Below the pieces are notes generated by a model. The model was not told the DNA's origin, made no database searches, and saw only the letters and a program-made list of their open reading frames with translations. Shown here one piece after another: positions 49,370-61,003 of a stretch of DNA of 64,000 nt. Position 1 is the first letter of the stretch. Every line of letters begins with the position of its first letter. The stretch comes from Megalonaias nervosa (lineage: Eukaryota > Mollusca > Bivalvia > Unionida > Unionidae), in NCBI GenBank assembly GCA_016617855.1, contig JAECUM010001872.1:62001-126000 (forward strand). The letters are read 5' to 3'. The translations under genes and the position numbers were made by a program.

Positions 49370-51195
49370 ACTGGCACAATTTCCATTTAGGATCAACTAG
49401 GTATTATGAGAAGTCTTCTGGTGAAAACCCCCATGCTAATATAGCCATCCATTTGGTAGAGTAGATATAACAATATTTTCAAACTGTACAAGAAGGTTAA
49501 TCATTTTCATTTAGGACCAACAAGTCCCCACAAGAACTCTTCTGATGAAATCCCTATGTTAAAGTCACTTTCCATTTAAAAGGAATAGCATAAACAAGAA
49601 TTACAAGATGGACACATACTGAGCAACTTGACCTCATAAGAAGTCTTCTGGTGAAAGCACAGCATCAACATGAAGGAACAGCAACAAGATTTTCAAGACA
49701 GCCGCTGTATGATGGTAATACTTGTGCCAGATATGCACCATTTTCATTTATTACCAACTAGATACCACAAGAAGTCTTCTGGTGTAAACACCATGTCAAT
49801 ATGACTTTTCATTCAGAAGGAGTATTGATAACAAGATGGTCACTGTGACATACTAGACATCATGTCTGCACTAGATTCATTTCAAAACAACTGGACTTCA
49901 TAGAAAGTCTTTGGTGCAAAACCTGTGTCAATATGACTTTCCATTCAGATGGAGTAGCAATATGAAGATTTTGAAGATGGTTCCTGTGCCCCCATAGTGG
50001 ATGTAAGATCAGCACCATTTTCATTCATGATCTACTAGATATTATACTAGATATTATAATAAGTGTTTTAGAGAAAACCTCATGTCAATACAACCATCCA
50101 TTCTGAGGAAGTAGCGATAACAATGACAAAATTTTTAAGATGGCTGCTGTTTTGGCCATATTGGGCATTAGATAGACACTATTTTAATTTAGTACCAACT
50201 AGACATCAAAAGTAGTCTTTCAGTCAAAATCTCATGTTCATACGACCATCCATTAACCCTTTACCTCATAGAGTGTATGGCTCTTTAGCCCTTTGATATG
50301 CATGTAGCAAAGTTAGCCAGTGCAGTGTGCCATACACAGAAGACCTGTTACTTATTCTACTCCATACACATAGGCCTGTTAAGCAGTGAAGTGTATGTTA
50401 CATTTAACAGCAATTTTAACCATTTTATGTTTTTGGTACACATATATTATGTATGGAAAGATTTAAGAGTAAAATCCGATCGTTATAACTGTATAATTAT
50501 TTTTCACAGAAGAATTTTTTATGTGCTTTAAAATCTTGAGAGAACTCATTCACCGTCAAGTCAGTGAAGCCGCGTGACCAACCGTAGCTGCCATTTCTCA
50601 TACTAGAAATTTACGAGTTCTTTGTCTGCGTCTACATCACTAAATCAGCTGAATTTGATAATTTATTAAAAACTAATGGCTTCCTACATCAGTATCAGAG
50701 CCTTTACCTAAGTTATTGAAGCTTTCATAGTTGTGATTCTAATCGTGAAAACTCGAGTAAGTACTGAATGAAATCCGCAACCTCCATTTTGGACAGTGGA
50801 GAATACGACCCAGTTACTTTAAATAGCAGATTTCGACCAGAGCATAAAGAGTGACCACGTGATCTGACATAATGGTCATTCACACGAATGAATGTAGTAT
50901 CTAATAGGGGGTTTTCCCCGAAGGTGGCGCTACGTAAACCCCACACAAAATGGCTGATGTTTACAGCAGGCGTCAAAAGGCGCTTCCATGAGAATGGTGT
51001 AGAGGCATCAAAAGGCGCTTACATGCGAATTGGGTAGAGGTGTCAAACGGCGCTTCCATGCGAATGGAGTAGAGGCGTCCAAAGGCGCTTGCATGAGGTA
51101 AAGGGTTAAGGAGTAGCGATAACAAGATTTTCAAGACGGTCTTTATGTGCAGCCAAACTGGATGTCAGATCAGCACCATTTTCATTTAACTCCTT
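49370..51195. repeat. Divergent dispersed repeat array, split by piggyBac MITE
   Basis: Units of the gatggccactgtggtg family from 49370 to 50256 and again from 51106 to about 51195. The piggyBac-type element at 50257-51105 interrupts one unit. Confidence 0.75.
50257..51105. mobile_element. piggyBac-type MITE with internal 35-bp repeats
   Basis: 849 bp with perfect 13-bp ends ccctttacctcat / atgaggtaaaggg and TTAA at 50253-50256 and 51106-51109, the piggyBac signature. The flanks rejoin to a normal unit of the surrounding dispersed repeat (catccattaaggagtagcga), which proves the insertion. Positions 50970-51103 hold four 35-bp units around caaaaggcgcttccatg. No transposase domain; the 83-codon minus-strand frame at 50725-50976 is unassigned. 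Confidence 0.88.
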
Positions 51196-52464
51196 AACTT
51201 CTACTAAGGCATATATGCATTGCTAAAAAAGCCTTGCTTCCCCACAGATGCATACTCTGTCCTTGTTGAATAATACATGTGTTTCTGGCCAAAAACCTCA
51301 GAGACATTTCACATTAAAGTTTCGCATATGATGAAATTGCAAACATTCAGTCTCTTTAAAATATTTAGCTAATGAAAGTAGTACTTGCATAAAATTATGA
51401 AAGTGTTCTATTAGTAATTTTACATTTGAGTATTAACAATTTTTAAGATGCATATTTTCCGTTTTGTCTTCACCAAGCACTGCTTGCTGGAAGCCATTTT
51501 AAAAAATCTATAATCAACAGTCAATCTGCACCACAGTTGCTAAATAAGCACCTCTGCTATCTGGCAATTTACTATCAATTTTGGATATTATCCCCATGCC
51601 TACTAGCTCAGAGGACATGTCTGTAAGAGCAATAAAATAATTCCAAACACTTGGCCTCACTACTTTGTTTATTTTCAGAACTTGCTAAGGTCATTCTAAC
51701 ATATGTCTACATTATAATTTAAGCTAAGTAAAATTCTTTGTAAAAATGTGTTAACATGTGTTTTAGCAAAATGTAATACTGCTCATGCATTTTGGAGCAT
51801 GTATGTTGTCAAACATCTAGTTCTGGAGATGCATAGATTGTCAAGCCCTTTAATTATGGAGGCAACTAAATCTTGCATGCAGACCACAATCCCATAATGC
51901 CAAGATAGAAGTGATTGGTTTTCAGAAAACACTAGAACTTGTTAAGTTTGATCAACAGTTTGATCATGCAGACACTTCGCATGAAAAGATAAGTCCAGTT
52001 TTAAGCTTTCAAGGTACTTTTGTAAAGTCAGTCAGGTTCCCTAACTAACTCCACTAAATCTTGATCCAAATCAAACACAGACGAGCCAATTGTCCAGATT
52101 TTACTGTAACAATCGCTTCTTAAGTTTTTGCTTTTATTGCTTAAGTCTGTATTTTAAGGGTCATTTTCATGAGACTTGCGGTGAAATTGTAAGGGCTGGC
52201 AGGTCTGTGATGCTGGTTGATCCCACAGCAGATCCCTGCAGTCCAAATATAACCCCAGCCCGATCTAAAAAAAAAAAATTCATCAAAATAAACTATTCAA
52301 ATCTGTTCACAAACAAACATCACTGACATCACCACTGCTGCTGCTGGAAAAGTGATGTCTATGTCTCCTCATGCTATTACAGTCCAGACATTACTGGAGA
52401 GACAACATGGTAAAGATAATGGAAGCTAATGACATTATGCAATAGTCTGACTGGAGCAACTCAC
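51196..52464. other. MYPT intron, nothing recognised
   Basis: No exon or element ends seen; the 78-codon frame at 52090-52326 has no known domain. Confidence 0.5.
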
Positions 52465-52624
52465 TTTATGACCTTGATATATCCTTTAGCAGCTGCTACA
52501 TGGAGTGCAGAGGCCCCTGTCTTAGGATGCTGTTTTTCATGGATGACTTTGCTATTAAGCCACTGGTTGGCATCCCTCAGCATCTGTTCCTCCTCTTCCC
52601 TCCTCGCTGCATCAGCATCCACAC
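52465..52624 (-). CDS. PPP1R12-like: MYPT/PPP1R12-like exon: ankyrin linker and repeat
   Basis: A 160-bp exon that starts after ...tttgtcag (AG at 52626-52625) and ends at AA|GTGAGT (donor at 52464-52463). Joined to the previous exon's last G it reads a Gly, then VDADAARREEEEQMLRDAN, then QWLNSKVIHEKQHPKTGAS and ALHVAAAKGYIKV. This is the highly conserved MYPT segment in which an Arg/Glu-rich insert (EAARKEEERIMLRDARQWLN in vertebrates) separates two groups of ankyrin repeats. The ALHVAAAKGY motif is the ankyrin helix-turn-helix signature. In MYPT1 this block packs against the PP1 catalytic subunit. The exon ends after two bases of a codon and matches the single leading base at 26494. The 8.4-kb intron upstream holds a THAP-bearing transposon and minisatellites; the intron downstream is about 26 kb. 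Confidence 0.95.
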
Positions 52625-52975
52625 CTGACAAAATTTAGACAGTTACAACTACCTTAATAACTCTTCCTAAATGTTCCATTACTTAATACTTTGTTAGTTC
52701 GATGTCAGGCATCCAAATTATTTTATATTTATAAATATCTTTCTATATACCATTTTGGTAAAGCATTTATGAGTGAAAGACTGTACTATTTACTCAGGGA
52801 ATAAGTTATTTCTTTATTATACCTAGTTCATGTGTGTAAAATAATGTCCTCATTGAAGATTACCTGGTACTTAGCTAGAAACAAGCTGACAAATTGTAAA
52901 TAAAGTATTATTACCATCATTTTACTATTTTTCAATATCATGGATTTCGTTCTTGCAAGAAACCATGTCAATTTA

Positions 52976-53475
52976 AAAACTCAACAATTAGTATATCTGC
53001 TGTGAAATAATACTACTTCCAAAAATATAAATTTAAATGCTCAACAATCAGTATTTCTAGTGTCAAATAATAATACTTCCAAAAATATGAATTTAAACAC
53101 TCAACAATCAGTTGTTGTTGTTGTTGTAGAGTTTAACGCCATTTTTCTGCACAAGATAGGCTATACAAGGCGGCCAGTATAAATGGTGGAGTAAGAATCC
53201 GGGAAAGTCCTGGAAAGAACCACCAACCCATGAGAAGCTACTGGGAGGCTTTCTCACATACCTACACTGGTCGAACCTGAGACTCGAACCCACGCAGACA
53301 GAGGTGAGATGGCAGTGATCCATAACGGTGAGCACTTTAGACCACTCGGCCACTCGGGGCCCCCTCAACCATCAGTATTTCTGCTGTGAAATAATAAAAC
53401 CACTTCCAAATAAGTAAATTTAAAGATGTAACAATCAGCATTTCTAATGTGAAATAAGAACACTACTTCCAAATA
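52976..53475. repeat. 60-bp minisatellite, split by a SINE
   Basis: Units of about 60 bp around ctcaacaatcagtatttct and aaataataatacttccaaaa. Two and a fraction units lie left of the SINE (53112-53363) and about two lie right of it. The same family recurs at 59440-60005 in the same MYPT intron. Confidence 0.85.
53112..53363 (-). mobile_element. tRNA-derived SINE family A, best copy
   Basis: Reads on the minus strand: head with A box tggccgagtgg (53352-53342) and B box ggttcgagtc (53290-53281), a body shared with 43392-43643 and 22451-22695, and an (AAC)n tail at 53112-53127. Flanked by ctcaacaatcag (53100-53111) and ctcaaccatcag (53364-53375), so it inserted into the 60-bp minisatellite. Confidence 0.9.
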
Positions 53476-53499
53476 ATGTGTGAAACTCGTTAAAAAATC

Positions 53500-53904
53500 C
53501 TGACCAGGACAATGATAAACTGTCCAGCTGATCCAGATCTATTTGTAACTCATCTAGAGGATGGGCATCATAATCAAACCACTGATGACCAGTCTTATAT
53601 ATATACAGTCTATCAGGATTGATTCATCATCAATGACCGCATCAGATCTAGACCCATCCTCTAAAGATGAGTCTGCGGCATCCAACGTACATATGCTCAT
53701 GAAATTTGGTCTGAAGAAAGATGAATTCCAGTAGTGGATTGCTGGAACTGTAACTGGATCAAATGTATCCACATGAACAGAATGCAGCTTAACAGTTAAG
53801 AGTTTGTTCAGCTCAGCATCATGAATGATATCCATGTCTGTAGTTCATTGAAATGTAGACCAATTTACCTAATTTAAATATCTGCATCATCTAGTTTTCT
53901 GTAA
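53500..53904 (-). repeat. Unknown dispersed repeat, copy B left part
   Basis: The reverse complement matches 24745-25130 closely. Both copies share the same translated remnant, which includes VPAIHYWNSSFFRPNFMSIC here and VPAIHCWNSSFCRPNFMSIC in the other copy, and then an acidic SSLEDG...DDE tail. The family is not recognised. The shared frame suggests an old coding segment, either of a transposon or of a retrocopied gene. The copy is interrupted at 53904 by the THAP-bearing TIR element and resumes at 58931. Confidence 0.6.
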
Positions 53905-55120
53905 AGGAGACCAGAAATAAAAATTTTCCTTTTATGTATGTAATTCTCTACAAATTTTAATTTGACTGTAATGTTTATAAATTACATATTGTAGGTGGGT
54001 AATGATTATATTGTGCAGAAGATACGATCCATAAACTGCCGAGTTTTGATGAGACGACAGATCACGTGGTTCCGTGACGCAATACTAGCCAGTCTTCGAA
54101 TAGAAACTGAAACATGGCGAGCGTGACAGACAGGAGGAGACCAGATTTGGGTTGCACATTAAAAAGTTGAATCTGTTTCCAAGAGATGCTCATAACTATA
54201 TCTGTTGAACTGTGTGTTAAGAATTTAAAAAAAGCAATGTAACTTTAAAATAAATACTTATACATTGTGTGCTGTGCAAATATGTGATAAGGATTAAGTA
54301 ATGGTGCCCAATGTAAAAATTAAAAACTTACCACAATGCAATAAATTCATTTAAGAAGGATGAGATTCAATCGTATCGTATGTAAATGACATATTCATTA
54401 CCTACCCCCAACACACCACCAAAGGAGTAATATTTTGAAAATATACATCTAATACTGAAACACCGAGAGATAATACTGAATTCTGGGTGAAGAGACTAGA
54501 ATGGGGACTGACTTGTGTATGAAACAATATCCATTATCGGGGAGGTGTAAAAGGCATTGAGAACGGTTTTCATCGGTCGTAACTTAAGCATTAGTTTTTT
54601 TTAAAAAACCCACAAATAAATCTGCAAAGCAGAAATCATAAGAAATTAATTTAAACATTAAGAAGCTTCCTTCTTATGGTTCAATTACAGTGTATTTTAC
54701 ATGCAGGCTACAGTTAGCATATTGACAAATCTGATATTACATGCACGTCTGGTATAATAGTTTATGTACTGTACTGGTCAGTGCTCAAAGAAAAAATTTT
54801 TATGGCACAGGCCTCAGGCTGGTGACTTGAATTAATTCACAAGCCCTGACTGAAATTCCACAAGACCGGACAGTTCATTAATGTCAACTCTCAAGATGGG
54901 AGAAAAACCTCCCGATTTTGGGGGTATTTCCACACCTACCTCCCGATCTAGTAATATCTCCGGATTTTTTACAGATAAGTCCCGATTATTACATTATGTC
55001 AGTCACTTTCATTTCTCAGAAAAAAAACCAACACCAAACCATACATAAATAGATATAACGTATGCAATCCACAGATGATATATTCTATTTTGTCACTTGT
55101 GAATATTGTAGTGATGAAAT

Positions 55121-55264
55121 CAGTGCCGGATTTAAAAATAAGTTAAACAAGCTACAGCTTAGGGCCTCACAGTCTGAAGGGGTCTCTCAAATTTATTTTA
55201 TACCAAATAGGGCCTCTACAGCTTCCCACAGCTTACGGCCTCGCTATGTCTAAATCCGGCACTG
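55121..55264. mobile_element. hAT-type MITE nested in the THAP element
   Basis: A 144-bp element with terminal inverted repeats cagtgccggattta and taaatccggcactg. These ends are characteristic of small non-autonomous hAT elements. The flanking 8-mers gatgaaat and gacaaaat agree at 6 of 8 positions and are a probable old target duplication. It has no coding capacity. Confidence 0.75.
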
Positions 55265-58200
55265 GACAAAATAATTAATACTACACAACAGTTCTTTTCT
55301 TCAATAAACAGAATATTAAGATTAAACATTATTCATGTAAATTTCAGATTTTTTTAAAACCACTACAACAGTACTATAGTAAAAAAAAAATTAAAAAAAA
55401 TTAAAAAAATGAAATTGTCACCAATTAGCTTATTTTAGCAACCAGTCATTTTTCTGATATTGAAATAACTGCAAACACTTGATTTCTTAATATAGATCTG
55501 TTTAACAGCATTCCAAAACAGTTTCATATTTTAAAATATCTCTTAGAAAAGAAGTTATGCAACTTTCAAGTTCCAAAATATTTACAAATTTCTAGAATTT
55601 GTGTCTTATATAAATGTATTCAGATTATGTGGCAGTCATGGAACCGAAGTAAAATGTTCTTTCCATAAAAAATGTTATAACTTTCTTTTTTGTAGAGATA
55701 TTATTATGAAATTTGATATTCTGATTGCATTTTTCCTGCTGAATTCAATGCTCTCATTAAATCCGTTGTCTGACTTCAATATTTTCATTTACAAATGAAA
55801 AGCATATAAACATTTCACAACTTTTATGACAGTAAACTTAATACAAATATATCACATCAGCAATAGTTCATATGTAAAATAACTTCGAAAACAAAAAAAA
55901 TGCAATGTTTATTCATAATTGTCATTGAAACAATGTTGCAAGACCTAGTTTCAAACATACTGTGATGTTAAACAATGTCACTTAGAACTAACATTTCAAT
56001 ATCATATACATGCAAAAAAATGTATCACTTTCAGACTTTGTATTTTTTTGTTTTGTATTTTGAAAACATTATTGATCCTATCAAATGTTATCAATGCATT
56101 GGGAATTTAAGAACCCACTTTAAGTGTGCATATAGTTAATTTTCTACGCTCATCACAGTAAAAAAAATAATATAAAAATTTTTTTTTTAAAAATGTTAAT
56201 ACTGAAATTTTGCATTTGTCTGATAGTGATGCGATTTTTTTTTATCATGATGCAATTTTTTTTTTCTCATTATTTCATCAATGTTCCATTACAAAATGTA
56301 AACAAATGCAATAACATAATGAATATAAGGTTGAACATAATTTAAAACCGATTACCGTTTGTCAGTTCAGATATTTACAGCATCAACAACTTAAGCCTAT
56401 TTATAGTAGTTGAAAATCTACGCTTTGCGTGCGCATTTTGCGACTGTATACTGTCTAAACCATACAACAAGCGTTAATATGATATAAACTATAAAAAGAA
56501 TTCATCTTGCCATGTTCTTCTGGCACACCAATTTGTACGAAATTAATAATAAATTTAGTTTTGGAACATCAGTTTTAGAAAAGATGACATCGTTATCAGC
56601 TGTTAGAAAATTCAAATATGACGGACAATGTTGACACGGGGAGATTCAAATGTTTTACAAATTCGATGCTCATTGCGGTTGGTTTATAAATGTTTCCGAT
56701 ATATAAATTTGGTATCAAAATAAAGCTTGGAACATGCCAATTGTGATGATATATGATACATTTATTTAAACTGCCAAACTTTTGGTCAAATCTGTGTAAA
56801 GTTTGAGGGATTATTTCTTCGTGTAGGAATATCATAGGAAAGTGCTACAACCACTGACAGAATTGTTTGCATCTCCTCTGATTGGATGGAAAATTTCATG
56901 AATATTCATGAAGTTTTAATAACCTGCATTTTGTAATTATATAGTAATAATTCCATTAATATAGCATCAAATATAAAAAGAAAACATGCCCATTATAGAT
57001 AATTTTATTAGCTTTTACAATATATACAATGTGTTGCAATCAGATGACATGTATTGATGCTGCAATGAAAATTCTACACTTGGTCAACAGTTTCATCAGA
57101 TTTCCAGGTAAACTGGTGCCTTGTCCATGTTAGACCGGGGTTGCTACTTACATCCCATGAATGATCACTGTGAATGCTGTGTAATTTTCTCAGCAAACAA
57201 AATCGCATCTCCATTTCCGCTAAAGAAACTTGGCCAGTTAACACCTGACCTTCCTCTACCGTATAGGTAAAGTTTAATTACCATAATTAAATTAAAAGGA
57301 ATAAAACAAAATATACCATGCAGTATATGTGCCCCCCGAAAATAATTCAGAATAAATATTTTCATTCAGTAAACAGTGTTACATGCCTTAAGACTTAAAC
57401 TTAAGGAAATAAGGTGGGACCTAAAACGTGGGAAAAACAGTTGCCACATGTATGGTAACTTGTGACTGCAGATTTGAACTGTCAAAATGAAGTCCTATAG
57501 GCGTCGTAAGTTACAACACAATAGGGAATCGTTTATTTGCCAATCAATTGCTGGTGCTTACATATACACACTGTCGAACAAGGTCCAAACGGCAGTCCTT
57601 TTCACAAGATAAATACAAGGATAAGGATTAACTGTCAATTAGTCACACTGGCTTTATTGCTTGTGTACTTAAGTCTACACTTGGCTATTTTGCAGTTTAG
57701 CCACAGCTGACCAGAATATGAAAAAAGGGGCTTGTCCTGGGGGATTATAAGGCATATCACAGGGAGAAATGGTACATCCCTTGAGCGCTTCCACATTAGG
57801 GAAAGGGGGTAGGGTCAACAGTCGCCTCCCCCCAATTTCTGTTGTCAGCCACTTAATGTGAAACTTTGATTTTATACCTGACCTCTTTTCTTTTAATCAC
57901 TGCTGTTTAAGCTGCCCAAGGGATAGTTTTTTTAATCACTTCCAATCACTACAGATTACCGTTTATACATATTACTTTTAACTGGAGATACACTTAAAGT
58001 TTTTTTTTTTTGTTGTTTTTAAAAAAAAATTGTAAAATTTTTTAAGATTAATGAAATTTGTGTTTTCTCGAAACATGACCGTGTCAGGGGTTTAGGATCT
58101 TATTTTTAGCAAAGCTTCCGTTTCATTAAAATCAGATCTCAATTTCACCTAGGACAGCAGTGATTTGATTTAGATTGTGCCATGTTATGGCATGTATGTC

Positions 58201-58401
58201 AACATCTTGAAAATATATTTACTCATTTCCTCAGGCAAACAATTTTGTTTGATAAGCCCGACAGGCACCTCACTTTGAATACAGGATGGGTCCAAACTAA
58301 AATTAGAGGGATCCTGGGTGTCGGGCTATCAAATTTTTTTTAGCACTGCTGGTGTAGATAAAAGATCTGTGAATTGATTGTTGCAATTTGTGGTCACTTA
58401 C

Positions 58402-58592
58402 TCTGTCTTCCGCCTATTTTCGTAACTCACACGTTTAACACTTTTCCCAGGATTTAAAATATTCAATGGTATGTCTGGAACAGCGCCAACTTTTAGTCTA
58501 GGTCTAGCATTTGCGTATCCTAGCGCAGCCATTTTTTCAAGATCCCTCTCGTAACATTCCTCTGAGAAATGTAATGAGCACAGAGTATCCAT
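58402..58592 (-). CDS. Partial THAP-domain exon inside a TIR element
   Basis: A minus-strand frame encodes the C-terminal half of a THAP zinc-finger domain, a C2CH DNA-binding fold used by P-element and many Harbinger-type transposases and by animal THAP proteins. Visible hallmarks are the C-x2-H pair in LCSLHFSEECYERD and the closing RLKVGAVPDI, which corresponds to the family's AVPxIF signature. A basic tail (NPGKSVKRVSYENRRK) follows. The exon ends at ACAGA|GTAAGT (donor GT at 58401-58400), so more coding sequence was expected at lower coordinates. The N-terminal Cys pair is missing. Just upstream, the same frame holds a Trp-containing stretch (KKRLWTNYFFFYKR) about where a THAP Trp belongs, but a TAA stop intervenes. 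The gene is therefore partial or decayed. The ATG at the boundary is only a convenient limit. It lies about 340 bp from the right end of the 53905-58930 TIR element and is read into the element, as expected for a transposase 5' end. No DDE domain was found. Confidence 0.7.
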
Positions 58593-58930
58593 ACTTTCTT
58601 TATGTCTTTATCTTTTGTAAAAGAAAAAATAATTTGTCCACAGCCTTTTCTTAATGTGCCATTACACCCGTAAGGAACGCAAAACGGCATTGTCTTTTAC
58701 GCTGGCAACTGCCAGTCGGGATGCTGGAGTCACTACTATGATGTCACATCATGAAAGTAACCAAATAGGCGCAGAAATTTTTGCATACGAGGTCACGGAA
58801 ATTCAGCGCCTTGAAGATATGCCAATATTTAAATATTAGCATTATGGTCGCAGATGGTACTTCAGAATAAGGTTTTCTTCTATAGTGCTATTATTATTAT
58901 TCTATATTTCCATTGATTTCTGGTCTCCTT

Positions 58931-59393
58931 TAAACTAATTTACATTTTTACTGCTTGTGATATAATTTGTCTAATAAGTAACCCATGTTTGTGTACCTGT
59001 GGCATGTGAAGGCTCTCATAACTGCTTAGTCCTGTTTCAAAATGAGCAATTCCATAACTCCTGGGCAAACATGGCCAGCTACATGTACACAAAAAACTTT
59101 TCAGGATATATTTAAGGAGTAGTGTTGTTTTGTATTTTGATGCAAATGGTGTTGAAATCATTCATGCATAACTTTAGCTACATTATGGGAGGTTAACGTG
59201 AAATTCACTGAACTAAAGTCGTGAAGTGGTGAACCATTCACGAAGCTGAACCAATGAATTATAACAGCACTGTTGTATATGCATGCATTCTGTTTCCATT
59301 ATTTCATGTGAATTCTATGACCCAACTATCATGGCTACTTGTTTTTTTTTTTGCACCAATTCACCATGAAATTACTGGCATCCAACCAAAGGA
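58931..59393 (-). repeat. Unknown dispersed repeat, copy B right part
   Basis: Continuation of copy B after the THAP element. Its forward sequence follows, colinearly, the reverse complement of 24740 down to about 24210; shared blocks include the tcataactcc region, aaatcattcatgca and the gaattct...ctatcat region. The limit near 59393 is approximate. Confidence 0.55.
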
Positions 59394-59439
59394 CAGGTGG
59401 CAGTTTTGCACTCTGCTTCCAAAATAAATAAATTTAAAG

Positions 59440-60005
59440 ACTTTCCACAACCGTACATTTAAAGACTTTACAATCATTATTTCTTCTGTGAAATAATACA
59501 ACTACATCCAAAAAATAAATTTAGGACACAGCGATCAGTATTTCTACTGTTAAATATGACAACTTCCAAACATAAATTTAAAGACACAACAACCAGCATT
59601 TCTACTGTGAAATATGAATACTTCCAAATAGATCAATTTAAAGATGCAACAATCAACATTTCTTTTGTGAAGTAATACAACAACTTCCAAAGCCAAAAGT
59701 TTAAAGAAACAACTACCAGTATTTCTATTAAGAAAAAATAGACTACTACCAAAACCATAAATTTTAAAACCCCAAAATCAGTATTTCTGTCAAATAATAA
59801 GACCACTTCTGATTAAATTTAATGACTCAACAATCAGTAGTCCTACAGTGAAAAAATAAGACTACTACCAAAACCATAAATTTTAAGACCCAAAAATCAG
59901 TATTTCTGTCAAATAATAAGACCACTTCTGATTAAATTTAATGACTCAACAATCAGTAGTCCTACTGTGAAAAAATAAGACTACTTCCACATCCATAAAT
60001 TCAAG
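59440..60005. repeat. 60-bp minisatellite, second array
   Basis: About nine units of the same family as 52976-53475. The final four form a higher-order dimer of about 119 bp repeated twice (units with tcagtatttctgtcaaataa alternating with tcagtagtcctacagtg). Confidence 0.85.
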
Positions 60006-60414
60006 TACTGATGAAACTGTTGTATTTATAAAATTCATGGAAACTGATAAATTCCCAGTGTTATAAAAAGTATCAATGGCATGATGGATAATGGATGATG
60101 CTACTTAGAAATATCATCTGCATTATATGATATCTGAATCACCTGAACACATTTCAAGCTAATGTAATAATACATTATACATCACAATGTAATGTCCACA
60201 TTGAACTTCTATGGTATACAGAAGCAGGTGGGAAAAACATCCTTGTCCAGCAGCCCCCATGTAGGAAATCTGAGCTGTTCAGGTTCCAAGAAAAAGAGGC
60301 AGAGAGAAGGAAAAACCAACAATTTTGAATGAAACTTAAACCTTAAGGTGCAATGAAGCTTTGCTGAAAATATGGTGGAAATCTAATGTTAATAATAAAT
60401 GGGTTTTTATGGCC

Positions 60415-60560
60415 CTTTCAACACATTTTTTTTTAATATAATTATGAGGAAGTGGGAGCTAAGTGCTTTTCCCAAGGACACACCAAGGCCACTAACCTGG
60501 ACTGGCATGGGTGGCTACTGAACCCATGATCCTCAGATTATGAGTATAACAATCTAATAA
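60415..60560 (-). mobile_element. tRNA-derived SINE fragment related to family C
   Basis: On the minus strand a B box-like gggttcagtagcc is followed by tccttgggaaaagcacttag, the same body motif as the SINE at 36665 (ttgggcaagacactt). The head is incomplete and it ends in an A/T run near 60430. Confidence 0.55.
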
Positions 60561-61003
60561 ATGTGGAAGCTAGTGTTCACAAGGCAGCATATCAAGAATC
60601 CCAATGTTAAGATGATCATGGGCCTCAACTCTAAGAAAAATGTTCAGAATGTTCTCATCATCAAACTCATTCAATTTCTTTTGGTGATGAAGCCTGACAA
60701 CAAAATTGGATGAAATCTATTTGTACACATATAAGCTAGAGTGTTCCCAATGCTGCACAATGCCAAAGCTAAGATGATACTGGAACTTAAAGCCAAGAAA
60801 TATCACAGAGTATGCTTATCAATGAACTAATCCAAGCTACTGTTGAGCTGAAGCCACATATCTCTGCTGGTTTAAATGTAATCCAATAATGAAAGTGGAC
60901 GTCAGGGCATTAGCAATGCAGATCGAAAGACTATTTCTGTCCCTCTGACCTTAAAGGGGGGGGGGGAAGCTTACTTTTACATTCTCTGTTAGTTGTTCAT
61001 TAC

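Larger units (their letters stand above)
53905..58930 (-). mobile_element. Harbinger-like TIR DNA transposon, 5.0 kb, decayed
   Basis: The ends are inverted repeats: aggagaccagaaat at 53905-53918 and its reverse complement at 58915-58929. They are flanked by TAA at 53902-53904 and at 58931-58933, a 3-bp duplication typical of PIF/Harbinger. The flanks outside the ends are continuous with each other when compared with an uninterrupted relative at 24.2-25.1 kb, which lacks the element at the matching TTAACTAATTT position; this supports a real insertion. It contains the THAP exon at 58402-58592, a nested hAT-type MITE at 55121-55264, and AT-rich sequence without a recognisable DDE transposase frame. 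The superfamily call is inferred from the TAA duplication plus THAP; without a catalytic domain it stays tentative. Confidence 0.65.

Noticed and set aside
53108..53368. 86-codon minus-strand frame as a gene
   Set aside because: It translates a SINE including its (AAC)n tail (poly-Asn end).
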